NCBI RefSeq assembly: GCF_019042275.1
Contig: NZ_JAHQCW010000048.1
Location: forward strand, 1-42,923
Direction: 5' to 3'
DNA: 42,923 nt
Source of the DNA: Diplocloster agilis
GTDB taxonomy: Bacteria; Bacillota; Clostridia; Lachnospirales; Lachnospiraceae
Both the position numbers and the translations under genes were made by a program. Every line of letters begins with the position of its first letter. The stretch's first letter is position 1. Of the stretch, positions 16,545 through 25,001 are shown in pieces. The notes below the pieces were generated by a model, which ran no database searches, was not told the DNA's origin, and saw only the letters and a list, made by a program, of their open reading frames with translations.

Positions 16545-17582
16545 TTAAATGATAATGTACTTCATAATATCAGCCGGCTGTAAGCCATAGCGGATAGATT
16601 CCAGTATTGTGGTCAGATTGTCGATTTCCTGTCCCTTTTCAAAGAGATAGGAGTTGATACAGGCGATGGAATAGGGATTCCGGCGTTTCGCCAGCTGGTG
16701 CATTTTATAGATCAGATTATTATATAAAGATTCCAGCTGCGTCCCGTTTAATTCATCCGCCCGTTTCGCGTAATAAGTAGTCTGCAGGACATGGTCGAAT
16801 TCATTCATGTCCGCCGCCTCCACCAGCTGTGCAATCTGAACCTGTTTCAGTTTGAAACGGATCGGTATGAGCAGAGCGTAGATATCGGCGTTGGATATCC
16901 GGTAATATTTCTTTGCTCGGTAAATCCATTGGATATTCAACAAATCGATCATGCTTCCATAAGTTTCCCGAAGCGTCGTTAACTCCTTTCCTTTGAACAT
17001 CTTATGATATGTCTTCCAGAGATAGGAGAAATAGAACAAATCCAGTGTCATTTCATAGTCGAACAAAGTGGGGTGCTCCATCTGTGACAGGTGCATCAGC
17101 GGCTTATGATACTCGGTTCCCGAAAGATCGCTGACAAACTCATCGACCGTCTTTGCCGTAATCAGCTTCTCCAAATCCAGGGTGGAATGCTTACGGAAGA
17201 ATTCTCCCGCCATCTGCGGATTCCACGCCTCATCCGTAGGATTAAAAATCGTCCGGAGAAAGAATTTCATGAGAATGATATCATACTGCCGAAAATACAT
17301 ATCCAGAAACCGGCGCTGCTTCAGTCCGGAAAAGCGGTAGAGCTTGGAAAAGTCCTTGTAGAGGGAACGTACCAGGACGGCCTCCACGTCTCCCCGGTGC
17401 AGATGCGCCTCATCGATGGATTCTAACAGATGCTGGTAGGCGCGCTTGGTCCGGAGATAATTGACAGCCTCGGGCACACTGCCAAGCAGAACCAGTTCCC
17501 GGTAATCTTCGGGTTTTATTAAATTTTTCTGCATGGCGCGGATCTTTGTTGCGATTCCGCCGTAGGTTAATAGATTGCCCAT
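16545..17582 (-). CDS. ntpC: V-type ATP synthase subunit C (AC39/d type)
   Basis: 345 aa, all-helical funnel-shaped subunit that joins the central stalk to the K ring (vATP-synt_AC39 family). It begins GNLLTYGGIATKIRAM, typical of the family, and shows the repeated helical architecture through to the C-terminus. GGAGTAAC lies before ATG 17582, 4 bp after the preceding stalk gene, which implies coupled translation. Confidence 0.92.
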   Translation of the reverse strand: MGNLLTYGGIATKIRAMQKNLIKPEDYRELVLLGSVPEAVNYLRTKRAYQHLLESIDEAHLHRGDVEAVLVRSLYKDFSKLYRFSGLKQRRFLDMYFRQYDIILMKFFLRTIFNPTDEAWNPQMAGEFFRKHSTLDLEKLITAKTVDEFVSDLSGTEYHKPLMHLSQMEHPTLFDYEMTLDLFYFSYLWKTYHKMFKGKELTTLRETYGSMIDLLNIQWIYRAKKYYRISNADIYALLIPIRFKLKQVQIAQLVEAADMNEFDHVLQTTYYAKRADELNGTQLESLYNNLIYKMHQLAKRRNPYSIACINSYLFEKGQEIDNLTTILESIRYGLQPADIMKYIII

Positions 17583-17586
17583 AGTG

Positions 17587-17898
17587 TTACTCCTTTATGA
17601 TTTGGTCCACTACATATTTGGCCAGCTCGGTGTGATGATCTTCGTAGGCTTTGTCTAAAGCGCTCATCAGCTTCTCCGTATCATCCCGCAACTTGGCCAG
17701 TTCCTCTTCCTTTTCCTTTGTCAACTTTATATTCAGATCCGACAGCCGCTTCTGTGTGTCCAGCTCCACCTGCTCGTCAAAATCCCGTGTCAACTGTTTG
17801 AAGTGCTCAGCAACTTCCTTCTTCTGTTCTGTGGCATGTTCGATGATTTTAACCGATGCGGCTTCGATCTCAGACAATTGATTGATGATCAGCTCCAT
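17587..17898 (-). CDS. ntpF: V-type ATP synthase peripheral stalk subunit (G/H type)
   Basis: 103 aa, almost wholly a charged alpha-helix rich in Glu, Lys and Leu heptads, ending KYVVDQIIKE. It is the first gene of the operon and pairs with subunit E in the peripheral stalk. Sequence conservation in this family is low, so the call leans on length, coiled-coil character and position at the head of the operon. GGAGG is well placed before ATG 17898. Confidence 0.85.
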   Translation of the reverse strand: MELIINQLSEIEAASVKIIEHATEQKKEVAEHFKQLTRDFDEQVELDTQKRLSDLNIKLTKEKEEELAKLRDDTEKLMSALDKAYEDHHTELAKYVVDQIIKE

Positions 17899-17917
17899 GT
17901 AGCAGCCTCCTTCTAAA

Positions 17918-17932
17918 ATAGGTAAAACCTAT
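17918..17932. promoter_or_regulatory. Palindrome in the V-type ATPase leader
   Basis: ATAGGT-AAA-ACCTAT is a perfect 6-3-6 palindrome 20 nt upstream of the ntpF start and downstream of any likely promoter. It may be an operator or a short leader hairpin. No matching regulator is identified. Confidence 0.4.
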
Positions 17933-18070
17933 GCTTTGTAAGTATCTAATAAACATTATTATCATACTCCTTTTTTTATATTTTGACATTAGCGAATATA
18001 ACAAAAAACGTCTTTCAATTTTTAGTAGAATAGTGTAAAATAACGTAAAGAATAAAGGAAGTGTTAAGAT

Positions 18071-18721
18071 TTGAGATTGCGAAATATAAAAGGTTCCAGA
18101 GAAATTATCCAAAAAAGTCCATATGTGGTTCACGATGAGACGAGTGTAAAGGGGAAGTGGCACGAAGTATTCGGGAACCGGAATCAGATCCACATAGAGA
18201 TCGGGATGGGGAAAGGGCAGTTCCTTATGGCCCTGGCGAAACAGCACCCGGAAATCAATTATATAGGTATAGAGAAATATTCCAGCGTATTGCTCCGGGC
18301 TTTGGAAAAGCAGCAGGAGGAGCAATTGCCCAACGTAAAATTTATCCGTATGGAAGCGGAATATCTTCCCGATGTGTTTGCAAAGGATGAGGTGGCGCGC
18401 ATCTATCTAAATTTTTCCGATCCGTGGCCAAAAGACAGACATGCCAAACGCAGGCTGACCAGCCGGGAGTTTTTCGCCCGCTATGACCAGATTCTGTCGC
18501 CGGAGGGCCGGGTCGAGTTCAAAACGGACAACCGGGTTTTATTTGAATTTTCACTGGAGGAAGTGAAGGAAGCCGGATGGAGCTTACAGGCATCCACCTT
18601 CGATTTGCATCATGACCCGGTATTAGCGGAAGGGAATGTCATGACGGAATATGAGGAAAAATTTTCCTCTCTGGGCAATCCGATTCATAAATTAACAGCA
18701 GTCCGCAAGCTGCCTGTATAA
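18071..18721 (+). CDS. trmB: tRNA (guanine-N7-)-methyltransferase
   Basis: A 216-aa S-adenosylmethionine enzyme that makes m7G46 in the variable loop of tRNA. SAM-binding IEIGMGKGQF lies near 42-51, GIEKYSSVLLRALEK follows, and the family signature YLNFSDPWPKDRHAKRRLT lies near 117-135. The C-terminal KTDNRVLFEFSLE is also typical. The start is TTG 18071 with GGAAG 9 nt upstream; no better in-frame start fits the family N-terminus. It is divergent from the V-type ATPase operon and followed by a small gene and trxA. Confidence 0.95.
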   Translation: MRLRNIKGSREIIQKSPYVVHDETSVKGKWHEVFGNRNQIHIEIGMGKGQFLMALAKQHPEINYIGIEKYSSVLLRALEKQQEEQLPNVKFIRMEAEYLPDVFAKDEVARIYLNFSDPWPKDRHAKRRLTSREFFARYDQILSPEGRVEFKTDNRVLFEFSLEEVKEAGWSLQASTFDLHHDPVLAEGNVMTEYEEKFSSLGNPIHKLTAVRKLPV

Positions 18722-18769
18722 AAGACGGCAGAAACACATAAGCTAAAAAAAAGAAGTAAAGGGATGTCT

Positions 18770-18928
18770 ATGGCAGCAAAACGGAACATGTCGGACCGTG
18801 TCAGCCAAATGCTCTATGATAAGCCAGGCCTTGACCGGTCGCTGCGCGATATGAGAAATTCCATGAATGAGGTAAACAAGATTTTAGACAAAACTGCAAA
18901 AATTACAAAGAAAAAGAAGAAAGGATGA
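18770..18928 (+). CDS. Small basic hypothetical protein (52 aa)
   Basis: A short open frame, MAAKRNMSDRVSQMLYDKPG with tail KITKKKKKG, lies between trmB and trxA. AAAGGG sits 6 nt before ATG 18770 (ATG 18764 is also in frame). The stop ends 7 nt before the trxA start, within the ribosome-site region of trxA, suggesting coupled translation. It is predicted helical, strongly basic at the C-terminus and has no membrane segment. I do not recognise a family. Support comes from the ribosome site, tight spacing and amino-acid composition. Confidence 0.6.
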   Translation: MAAKRNMSDRVSQMLYDKPGLDRSLRDMRNSMNEVNKILDKTAKITKKKKKG

Positions 18929-18935
18929 TCAGAAG

Positions 18936-19250
18936 ATGGCACTTACATTTAATGATGAAAATTTTGAACAGGAAGTATTAAAATCGGAGATTCCGGTACT
19001 GGTGGATTTTTACGCGGACTGGTGCGGCCCCTGCAAGATGATGGGACCGGTAGTGGAGAAGCTGGCGGACGCGTATGCGGGCAAGGTGAAGGTCGGGAAG
19101 CTGAATGTGGATAACAGTATGGAGGTAGCCGGAAAATACCGGGTAATGTCCATCCCCACCTTTATTATCTTCAAGGACGGGCAGGCGGTGGATACCATCC
19201 AGGGCGCAGTGCCGAAAGAGATGATTGAGTCAAAATTGAACGCACTTTAG
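18936..19250 (+). CDS. trxA: Thioredoxin
   Basis: A 104-aa cytoplasmic dithiol oxidoreductase with the active-site motif WCGPC at residues 29-33, the cis-proline segment MSIPTFIIF near 71-79 and the standard fold length. It is reduced by TrxB (encoded at 6086-7009) and feeds ribonucleotide reductase, peroxidases and repair enzymes. It is the third gene of a trmB-small ORF-trxA unit. A long palindrome begins 8 bp after its stop and may end its transcript. Confidence 0.96.
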   Translation: MALTFNDENFEQEVLKSEIPVLVDFYADWCGPCKMMGPVVEKLADAYAGKVKVGKLNVDNSMEVAGKYRVMSIPTFIIFKDGQAVDTIQGAVPKEMIESKLNAL

Positions 19251-19257
19251 AGAGGGC

Positions 19258-19654
19258 GGGATCCGTAAGGCCGCCAGTCCCGGCTGGGAGGATGCGGATT
19301 GCGGGTTGCAGACGGCTGAGCTGTGGTTGAGGACTGCTTCTCTTCCGGCGGCCGGCCCGCTGTATTGGTTTGGTTAGACAAAGAAACCGTTATAAGTTAC
19401 ATTAACTACGGGGTATGGAAATCCCTTATTACATTTTTCAGGGCAAACTCGCCAAAGTACGGCTCGAACAGTGCCCTGAAAAATGGGGATTTCCATACCC
19501 CTCCGTAAATGTAACTAATAACGGTTTCTTATGTCTAACCAAACCAATACAGCGGGCCGGCCGCCGGAAGAGAAGCAGTCCTCAACCACAGCCCAGCCGT
19601 CTGCAACCCGCAATCCGCATCCTCCCAGCCGGGACTGGCGGCCTTACGGATCCC
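19258..19654. repeat. 397-bp near-perfect palindrome (giant inverted repeat)
   Basis: The left arm (19258-19445) and right arm (19472-19654) are reverse complements around a 26-nt loop (19446-19471). The outer 123 bp (19258-19380 with 19532-19654) differ at one position only: A19319 faces C19593, which becomes a U-G pair in a minus-strand transcript. The inner part carries several substitutions and short indels, so the arms are not an exact artefactual copy. It lies between convergent genes (trxA and the permease), has no convincing coding frame and shows no obvious target-site duplication. It could be a giant bidirectional terminator, an MITE-like palindromic element or a structured RNA. Confidence 0.9.
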
Positions 19655-19691
19655 TTTTATGGCTAGGCGTTTGCTTGAAGTTTTGACGTTG

Positions 19692-19757
19692 GGCTGTCCG
19701 GAGCATCCCGGCCCTGAGCAGCGGGCATACCAAAACCCGAGGAAGACCCCGGCGTGA
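19692..19757 (-). repeat. Dispersed intergenic repeat, copy D
   Basis: 'gctgtccggagcatcccgg', 'ccctgagcagcgggcatacc' and 'aaacccgaggaaga' match 111-190 closely. It lies between the large palindrome and the end of the permease gene. The stretch 19655-19764 holds nothing else recognisable. Confidence 0.75.
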
Positions 19758-19764
19758 GGTCGAT

Positions 19765-20931
19765 TTAATCAATATGCAGATCCTTATCCTTCAGCCGGTG
19801 ATCGATCGCTCTCTTAGACAGGTAAGCGATGACGGCGACGACAGGTACCCCGAAGAACATGCCAAGAGGTCCCCAGATGTAGCCGCCTATCGTGATGGCG
19901 AAGATGATCCACAGCGGTTTCAGGCCGGTGGAATCGCCCAGGATCTTTGGGCCTAAAATGAGTCCGTCGAACTGCTGGAGGGCCAGGATCAGCACGCCGA
20001 AGACCAGCGCTTTGATGGGATCGATCAGCAGCAGGATGAACAGGCCCGGAACTGCGCCGATAAAGGGGCCGAAATAGGGGATCATGTTCGTCACGCCTAC
20101 GATGACGCTGATCAGCAGCGCGTAGGGGAGCCTTAAAAGGGTCATAAGGAGAAAACATAGGATGCCGATTATCATGGAATCTATGGTTTTGCCTATGATG
20201 AAGCCGCCAAAGATACTGTTGCAGTGTTTCAGCGTTTCCAGGAAACCGTCCACCCGTCCCTTTGGGATGTACGCGTAGAGCAGGCGCTTAAAATTCAGTT
20301 TGAGCGTTCCCTGATCGGATAGCATGTAGGCGGAGACGATGACGGCGATCAGGATATTGATGATCCATTTGATGACCGATACGGACGTGGTGTAGATCAC
20401 CGGGATTACATTGGTCACCAGGTTTTTCAGGTAATTCAGCAGATCCGGGCCCAGGCTTTCCAGTATCTGGTTGATAAACCGGAAGTCAAAATCCGGGTAG
20501 CTCTCCTCGAAGTTTTCCATGAAAGTCAGCAGGCGTGTGTAGGTGCTGGGGATCAGGGCGATCAGATCGGTCAGGCTGGTGACGATCTGGGGCAGTATCC
20601 GGAACAGCGCGATGATGATGATTCCTATGACGATAATATAGGAAATTAGTATGGATAAAAATTTGCGTACGCGTGGCGTTTTTTCTTTAAACAGCTTTTT
20701 TAACAGGCCGTCCAGGCGCTTTACCAGAGGATTCAGAAGGTAAGCCATAAATGCGCCTATCAGGAACGGGGACAGGATTACTACAAAATTGTTGAACAGG
20801 GCTTTGGCTTTATCCCAGTCCATGACAATTTTGACGATCAGGGCTCCGATCAGGATTACAAAAAGCGCGTAAATGCAGATCGTAAAGTATTTTTTGTTGG
20901 ATTCAAATTTGTTGTTTCTCAAAGGATTCAT
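19765..20931 (-). CDS. AI-2E transporter family permease
   Basis: A 388-aa integral membrane protein of the AI-2E exporter/UPF0118 family (TqsA, YtvI, PerM relatives) with about eight helices: two near the N-terminus (about 15-75), a central pair (about 90-110 and 180-205) and a C-terminal block. The family segment VTNMIPYFGPFIGAVPG lies near 283-300, and GGYIWGPLGMFFGVP near 350. Family members export AI-2 or act as Na+/H+ antiporters; the substrate here is not determinable. GGAGAAG lies before ATG 20931. Single-gene unit, convergent with trxA. Confidence 0.9.
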   Translation of the reverse strand: MNPLRNNKFESNKKYFTICIYALFVILIGALIVKIVMDWDKAKALFNNFVVILSPFLIGAFMAYLLNPLVKRLDGLLKKLFKEKTPRVRKFLSILISYIIVIGIIIIALFRILPQIVTSLTDLIALIPSTYTRLLTFMENFEESYPDFDFRFINQILESLGPDLLNYLKNLVTNVIPVIYTTSVSVIKWIINILIAVIVSAYMLSDQGTLKLNFKRLLYAYIPKGRVDGFLETLKHCNSIFGGFIIGKTIDSMIIGILCFLLMTLLRLPYALLISVIVGVTNMIPYFGPFIGAVPGLFILLLIDPIKALVFGVLILALQQFDGLILGPKILGDSTGLKPLWIIFAITIGGYIWGPLGMFFGVPVVAVIAYLSKRAIDHRLKDKDLHID

Positions 20932-21017
20932 GCAGTCTTCTCCATTATTTTTGTTAGTTCCTATAGTTGATTATACTTGCTGGGAGAAGACGAAACAAGG
21001 GGGAATGAAAATTGTAA

Positions 21018-22388
21018 CTAAAAATTAACATCGGTATACTTTATAATCTGCTGGGCATCCGTAAGCGAAGGGTAATATCCGGCGCTTACCATAGAAAACA
21101 GAGCGGCGCCGTAGGAGGCCTCTTCCTGGTGGCAGGGGATTGAAAGTTCCATCTGGAATTTTTCCCGCAGGATTTGCTGCAGGTTCCCGTTCATGCGGAT
21201 GCCGTTGCCGCTTCCCACCATCTTTTGCGCGGGCGAACCCTTGGTCTTGCAGATGAGCTGATAATAATCAAAGAGTTCTCCGGCGATGCCGTCCAGCACG
21301 CCGTAGATAAAATCCGCCGGATGAAAAGTCTCCAGTGTCATGTGGGAGACGCTGCCGGTCAGATACGGCGCTTCTCTTGTTCCGGCGAACCGGGTGTCTA
21401 CCTTAAGCTTTCCGGACGGCCTCTGCTCGCGGAGCAGCCGGTCCATATGGGGATATAAGCTTTCGGTAGGGCAGCCGGTTATCATTTCGGCGCACTCTTT
21501 GAAGAATTGCTCCAAAGCGGCATAGGCCCTTCCGCCGCACAGGCAGGAGCCGGCGAACAGATAGGTGTCCTCAGCGCAGGGGCGCAGTTCGATGCCGCTG
21601 CAGGGAGTGATCTTATCCGTGCCCAGGGATATCTGGCTGCCGGTGCCCACATTGACCAGGATGGTGTGTTCCATGTCCTGAACGGAACCGATGAAGCTGG
21701 CCTGATTATCCCCGATCGCAGCGCTGACCGGGATCTGGTCGGCGGTGACGCCTATGACGCGCATATCCGCGGTGACTGAGGGAAGCAGGCCGGTGTCGAT
21801 ACCGGCCGCCTGGAGGCCCCGGGTGTCAAAGCCCTGCCGGTCCATTTGGTAACAGCCAAGGCTGGCCGCATCCGATGCGTGGATCAGGGGGACTGTGGAG
21901 GAAGTCAGCCGCATAGCGGCGTAATCCTGTATCGTACAGAACGATACCGCGTTGGAGGGTATGCTGTGATGAAGCGTATGCCAATAATGGGTCACCATGC
22001 CGAAGCCGGTGGCCAAGGGATAACCGGTCTTTTCGCTTAAGGACTGCGCATAGGTCTGTCCATCCTCCATAGTTTGGTTACCCCGCTCATCCAGCCAGGT
22101 ATACAGGGGGCTGACAGCCTGACCGTCCTCGCCGGTATAGACGATCCCGTGCATCTGTCCGGTCAGACCCAGGCTTACGATGTCCTGGTAGTCGGCGGTA
22201 AAGCTGTCATAGAGCTTTAATACTGCGCCTATGATAAGCTCCGGATCCTGGAGCCGCTCATAGGGGCGGGAGCCGGATACGGATGTTTTGTTTGGGATGG
22301 TTTTGCTTTGCAGCACACGGCCGGTTTGCCCGTCCAGGACAATGCCGCATATGGTAGTGGTGCCAATATCTATGCCAATTGATTTCAT
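21018..22388 (-). CDS. FGGY-family carbohydrate kinase (sedoheptulokinase-like)
   Basis: A 456-aa two-domain sugar kinase. The N-terminal phosphate-1 motif GIDIGTTTICGIVLD, LGLTGQMHGIVY, TWLDERG and the C-terminal nucleotide-site segment GSGNGIRMN are visible. The overall pattern (TGQMHG, CTIQDYAAMRL, HASDAASLG) is closest in my reading to sedoheptulokinase-type members rather than glycerol or xylulose kinases, but the substrate is uncertain. GGAGG lies 7 nt before ATG 22388, so the longer TTG start is rejected. It is divergent from a ROK repressor across 207 bp, which suggests dedicated control by that protein. Confidence 0.85.
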   Translation of the reverse strand: MKSIGIDIGTTTICGIVLDGQTGRVLQSKTIPNKTSVSGSRPYERLQDPELIIGAVLKLYDSFTADYQDIVSLGLTGQMHGIVYTGEDGQAVSPLYTWLDERGNQTMEDGQTYAQSLSEKTGYPLATGFGMVTHYWHTLHHSIPSNAVSFCTIQDYAAMRLTSSTVPLIHASDAASLGCYQMDRQGFDTRGLQAAGIDTGLLPSVTADMRVIGVTADQIPVSAAIGDNQASFIGSVQDMEHTILVNVGTGSQISLGTDKITPCSGIELRPCAEDTYLFAGSCLCGGRAYAALEQFFKECAEMITGCPTESLYPHMDRLLREQRPSGKLKVDTRFAGTREAPYLTGSVSHMTLETFHPADFIYGVLDGIAGELFDYYQLICKTKGSPAQKMVGSGNGIRMNGNLQQILREKFQMELSIPCHQEEASYGAALFSMVSAGYYPSLTDAQQIIKYTDVNF

Positions 22389-22427
22389 AATCAAACCTCC
22401 GCATTTAGTATAAGATGATAGATAAAA

Positions 22428-22470
22428 ATCCGGTATTTACAGAATTCAAAAAGCGCGTTTTTATCCGGTA
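22428..22470. promoter_or_regulatory. Direct repeats in the kinase/ROK divergent promoter region
   Basis: ATCCGGTA occurs at 22428-22435 and again at 22463-22470, 35 bp apart, flanking an imperfect A-rich/CGCG/T-rich palindrome. This is a candidate site for the divergent ROK repressor. Nothing else is recognised between 22389 and 22595. Confidence 0.35.
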
Positions 22471-22595
22471 AGGATATCAGGTAAGAATGCCTTGCATATG
22501 TTATTTTTCAATGCTAAAATGGGAAAAACTGGGGCATGTCGTGATAGGCAAAAGGGAAAAATGATTACGTAGGGAAAGCGCCACTGGAGGAAAAA

Positions 22596-23747
22596 ATGAA
22601 TAAAACCGCCCGCAACGCCGAATATATCAAACAGTATAACCGTAAGAAAATCCTAAGCCTGCTGAGCCGGGAAAGCCTGTCCCGGGCGGAACTGGCCAGA
22701 AGGACGGGATTGACCAGATCCGCAATTTCTATTATTACGGACGAGCTGCTCGGATACCAGATCCTGATGGAACATGAAGCGGTGGCCCAGAAGAGAGGGC
22801 GCAGTCCGGCTCCCCTGTCCTTAAACCCGGATCGTTTCTGTTCGGCCGGAATCTATCTGAACCGCCAAAGCTGCCGGATCGGTCTGGTGGATATCTACGG
22901 AAAATGCCTGGAAACCCGGACCGTGCCCATATATCCCGACGAACCGGTGCGGGAGGTTCTTAATGAGGCGGCCGGCCAGGTCCGCGGGATACTGCGTAAC
23001 CATCCGGCTGCGGAAAAGGAGTTGCTGGGCATCGGCGTCAGCGTGCCGGGGCCTGTCAGCGTACAAAGCGGCAGAATCGTGAATCCGCCGAACTTTAGCC
23101 AATGGCACCAGGTGGCGATCTGCGAGGAATTAAAAAAGAGGCTGCGTTATCCCATCTATATGTCGGACAATGCAGACGCTCTGGCGATCTATAACATGCG
23201 CTATGGCCGCATGATAAAAAATTCGGATTTTATGCTGCTTCTGGTGGACAGCGGCATCGGTTCCGGAATTATTTCAAACGGAAAACTGCACCGCGGTGTG
23301 TTCGGAATGTCCCCGGAGATCGGCCACATTACGATCCGGCATACGGGAAAACCCTGCAGTTGCGGGAATATCGGATGCCTGGAGATGTACGCGGCTATCC
23401 CCAATCTGCTGGCCGACTTTGGCGGAGCCTATCCCTCCTGGGACGCCGTCATGCAGGCGGCCCAAAGCGGTGAAAAAGAGGCGTGCAGAATACTGGACAC
23501 GGAAGCCGGATATCTGGCGGCGGGTATCACCAGCGTTGTCAATCTGTTCTATATCGATACCGTCGTACTGGCGGGAGATATTCTCAGCCATTTTCCGCTC
23601 ATGGAGTGCGCGCTCAGAGAAAAGCTGCCGCAGCGTACCCTTCTGAAAGATCTGGGCCCGCTGGCGGTCATGGCCTCCGATACCCGGGAAAACTACGATA
23701 TCATATCCGCCGCCAATATTGTATTTACCGCCCACCTGGATTCCTGA
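22596..23747 (+). CDS. ROK-family transcriptional repressor (XylR/NagC type)
   Basis: 383 aa. The N-terminal winged helix-turn-helix spans about 15-60 (SRAELARRTGLTRSAISIITDEL), followed by a ROK sugar-binding domain. The ROK zinc motif is complete: His244 in GHITIRHTG, then CSCGNIGC with Cys254, Cys256 and Cys261, and Glu263. DNADAL at 191-196 keeps the Asp of ROK kinases, but the DNA-binding domain marks it as a regulator that senses a sugar or sugar phosphate. GGAGG precedes ATG 22596. It is divergent from the FGGY kinase and tail-to-tail with the LacI gene, 12 bp apart. Confidence 0.92.
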   Translation: MNKTARNAEYIKQYNRKKILSLLSRESLSRAELARRTGLTRSAISIITDELLGYQILMEHEAVAQKRGRSPAPLSLNPDRFCSAGIYLNRQSCRIGLVDIYGKCLETRTVPIYPDEPVREVLNEAAGQVRGILRNHPAAEKELLGIGVSVPGPVSVQSGRIVNPPNFSQWHQVAICEELKKRLRYPIYMSDNADALAIYNMRYGRMIKNSDFMLLLVDSGIGSGIISNGKLHRGVFGMSPEIGHITIRHTGKPCSCGNIGCLEMYAAIPNLLADFGGAYPSWDAVMQAAQSGEKEACRILDTEAGYLAAGITSVVNLFYIDTVVLAGDILSHFPLMECALREKLPQRTLLKDLGPLAVMASDTRENYDIISAANIVFTAHLDS

Positions 23748-23759
23748 GGCTTTTGCGGG

Positions 23760-24776
23760 TCACACTCTTGGACAGGTGCTTTTGCGTATAATCAGCTCGG
23801 GATGATACACGATAGGGTCCATGTGTTTCGTCCCGTTTGCTATCATTTTCAACAGGCAGGCCGTGGCTTTTTTCGCCATATCCCCCCGCGGCTGTTTGAT
23901 GGAAGTGAGCGGCACGTCCAGAAGATTATTGATAAAACCGTCGTCATAGCCCACCAGGGACACGTCCCGGCCGATTTTGATGTTATGTTCCCTGGCATAG
24001 GTATAAAGGCCATAGGCCATCATATCGTTGTAGCTGAAAATGGCGTGTACGTTTCTTTCCATAAAATAGGGCATAGCCGCGATGCCGGACTGTATGGTGA
24101 AATCCCCCTGGTACAGCAGATCCTCATCAAAGGGGATATCCCAGTCCGACAGGGCCTGCTTATACCCTTGCAGACGGTCCCGCACACTGCACTGCCCCAT
24201 GGGGCCCAGCAGGCTTCCGATCCTCCGGTGGCCCAGCTCCAGCAGATGGGTAACGGCGATGTAGCCCCCCTCCTGATTGTTCAGGATACATCTGGCGATA
24301 TCCAGTTCCTCCAGGTCATTATCCAGCATTACAAAGGGCACGTCGCTCTTTCTTATGACCTCCTTGATCGTCTGCTGTTCCTCTTCGGTGGTATCAGAGG
24401 AATGCAGTAAGATAATCCCATCCACATTTTTACCGAGAAATTCTCTGATATATTCCAGTTCTCTGTGACCGTCATCCCCCGTATTGCCAAAGATCACCGT
24501 ATAGTTATACTTTTTAATTTCTTCTTCAATGATTTTAGCGATCTCAGCCAGAAAAACGTTGCTGATATCCGACAGAATCAGGCCGATGGTACGGGTCTTC
24601 CCCTTAACCAGTCCGACGGCAATCTGATTCGGGCTGTAATTCAGCCGCTTGGCAGTCTCCAGAATCAGCGCCCTTGAGTCTTCGGAGATCCGGTTGGGCT
24701 TTCCGTTCAACACCAGGGACACGGCGGTAGTGGATAGATTGCACTCCTGTGCGATACTCTTAATTGTCGCTTTCAT
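23760..24776 (-). CDS. LacI-family transcriptional regulator
   Basis: 338 aa. The N-terminal LacI helix-turn-helix MKATIKSIAQECNLSTTAVS and hinge (residues 1-60, ending RLNYSPNQIA) precede a periplasmic-binding-like effector domain (LILSDISNVFLAEIAK, then GYDDGFINNLLDVPLTSI). It lies just downstream of the PfkB gene, separated by a terminator, and in the same direction. A perfect LacI-type palindrome is found 7 kb away between the two dehydrogenases, making this protein the likely regulator of the transporter operon (inference). GAGG lies 10 nt before the ATG. Confidence 0.93.
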   Translation of the reverse strand: MKATIKSIAQECNLSTTAVSLVLNGKPNRISEDSRALILETAKRLNYSPNQIAVGLVKGKTRTIGLILSDISNVFLAEIAKIIEEEIKKYNYTVIFGNTGDDGHRELEYIREFLGKNVDGIILLHSSDTTEEEQQTIKEVIRKSDVPFVMLDNDLEELDIARCILNNQEGGYIAVTHLLELGHRRIGSLLGPMGQCSVRDRLQGYKQALSDWDIPFDEDLLYQGDFTIQSGIAAMPYFMERNVHAIFSYNDMMAYGLYTYAREHNIKIGRDVSLVGYDDGFINNLLDVPLTSIKQPRGDMAKKATACLLKMIANGTKHMDPIVYHPELIIRKSTCPRV

Positions 24777-24969
24777 ATACTTCGTTCCTCATCTAATTAT
24801 TCCGGTAAAAGTATAAAAATTTTACGCTTATTTTATTTACTAATTTTAAAGCATTTTAGATTTTTCGTCAATTAATCGGATGTACATAAAGCGGCAATTT
24901 TACTGCGTTTATGCATCGGAACAAAGAGCGGCGGGAAGGAAGATGCCGCTTACGCGGCCCGTTGCAGGC

Positions 24970-24998
24970 AAAGAGTTTCGCAAGCGAAACTCTTTTTT
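24970..24998. terminator. Terminator hairpin between pfkB-type gene and lacI-type gene
   Basis: AAAGAGTTTCGC 24970-24981 pairs perfectly with GCGAAACTCTTT 24984-24995. Six T follow on the plus strand and three on the minus strand. Its position, just after the PfkB stop, fits termination of the minus-strand operon. Confidence 0.65.
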
Positions 24999-25001
24999 GA
25001 T

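Noticed and set aside
19323-19666. Two short plus-strand frames inside the large palindrome
   Set aside because: They arise from the palindrome itself, have no ribosome site, and the same DNA read from the other arm gives unrelated peptides.
24911-25000. 29-codon plus-strand frame ending in the terminator hairpin
   Set aside because: Arg-rich with no plausible ribosome site; its last codons are simply the terminator stem (SFASETLF) seen before lacI-type genes.
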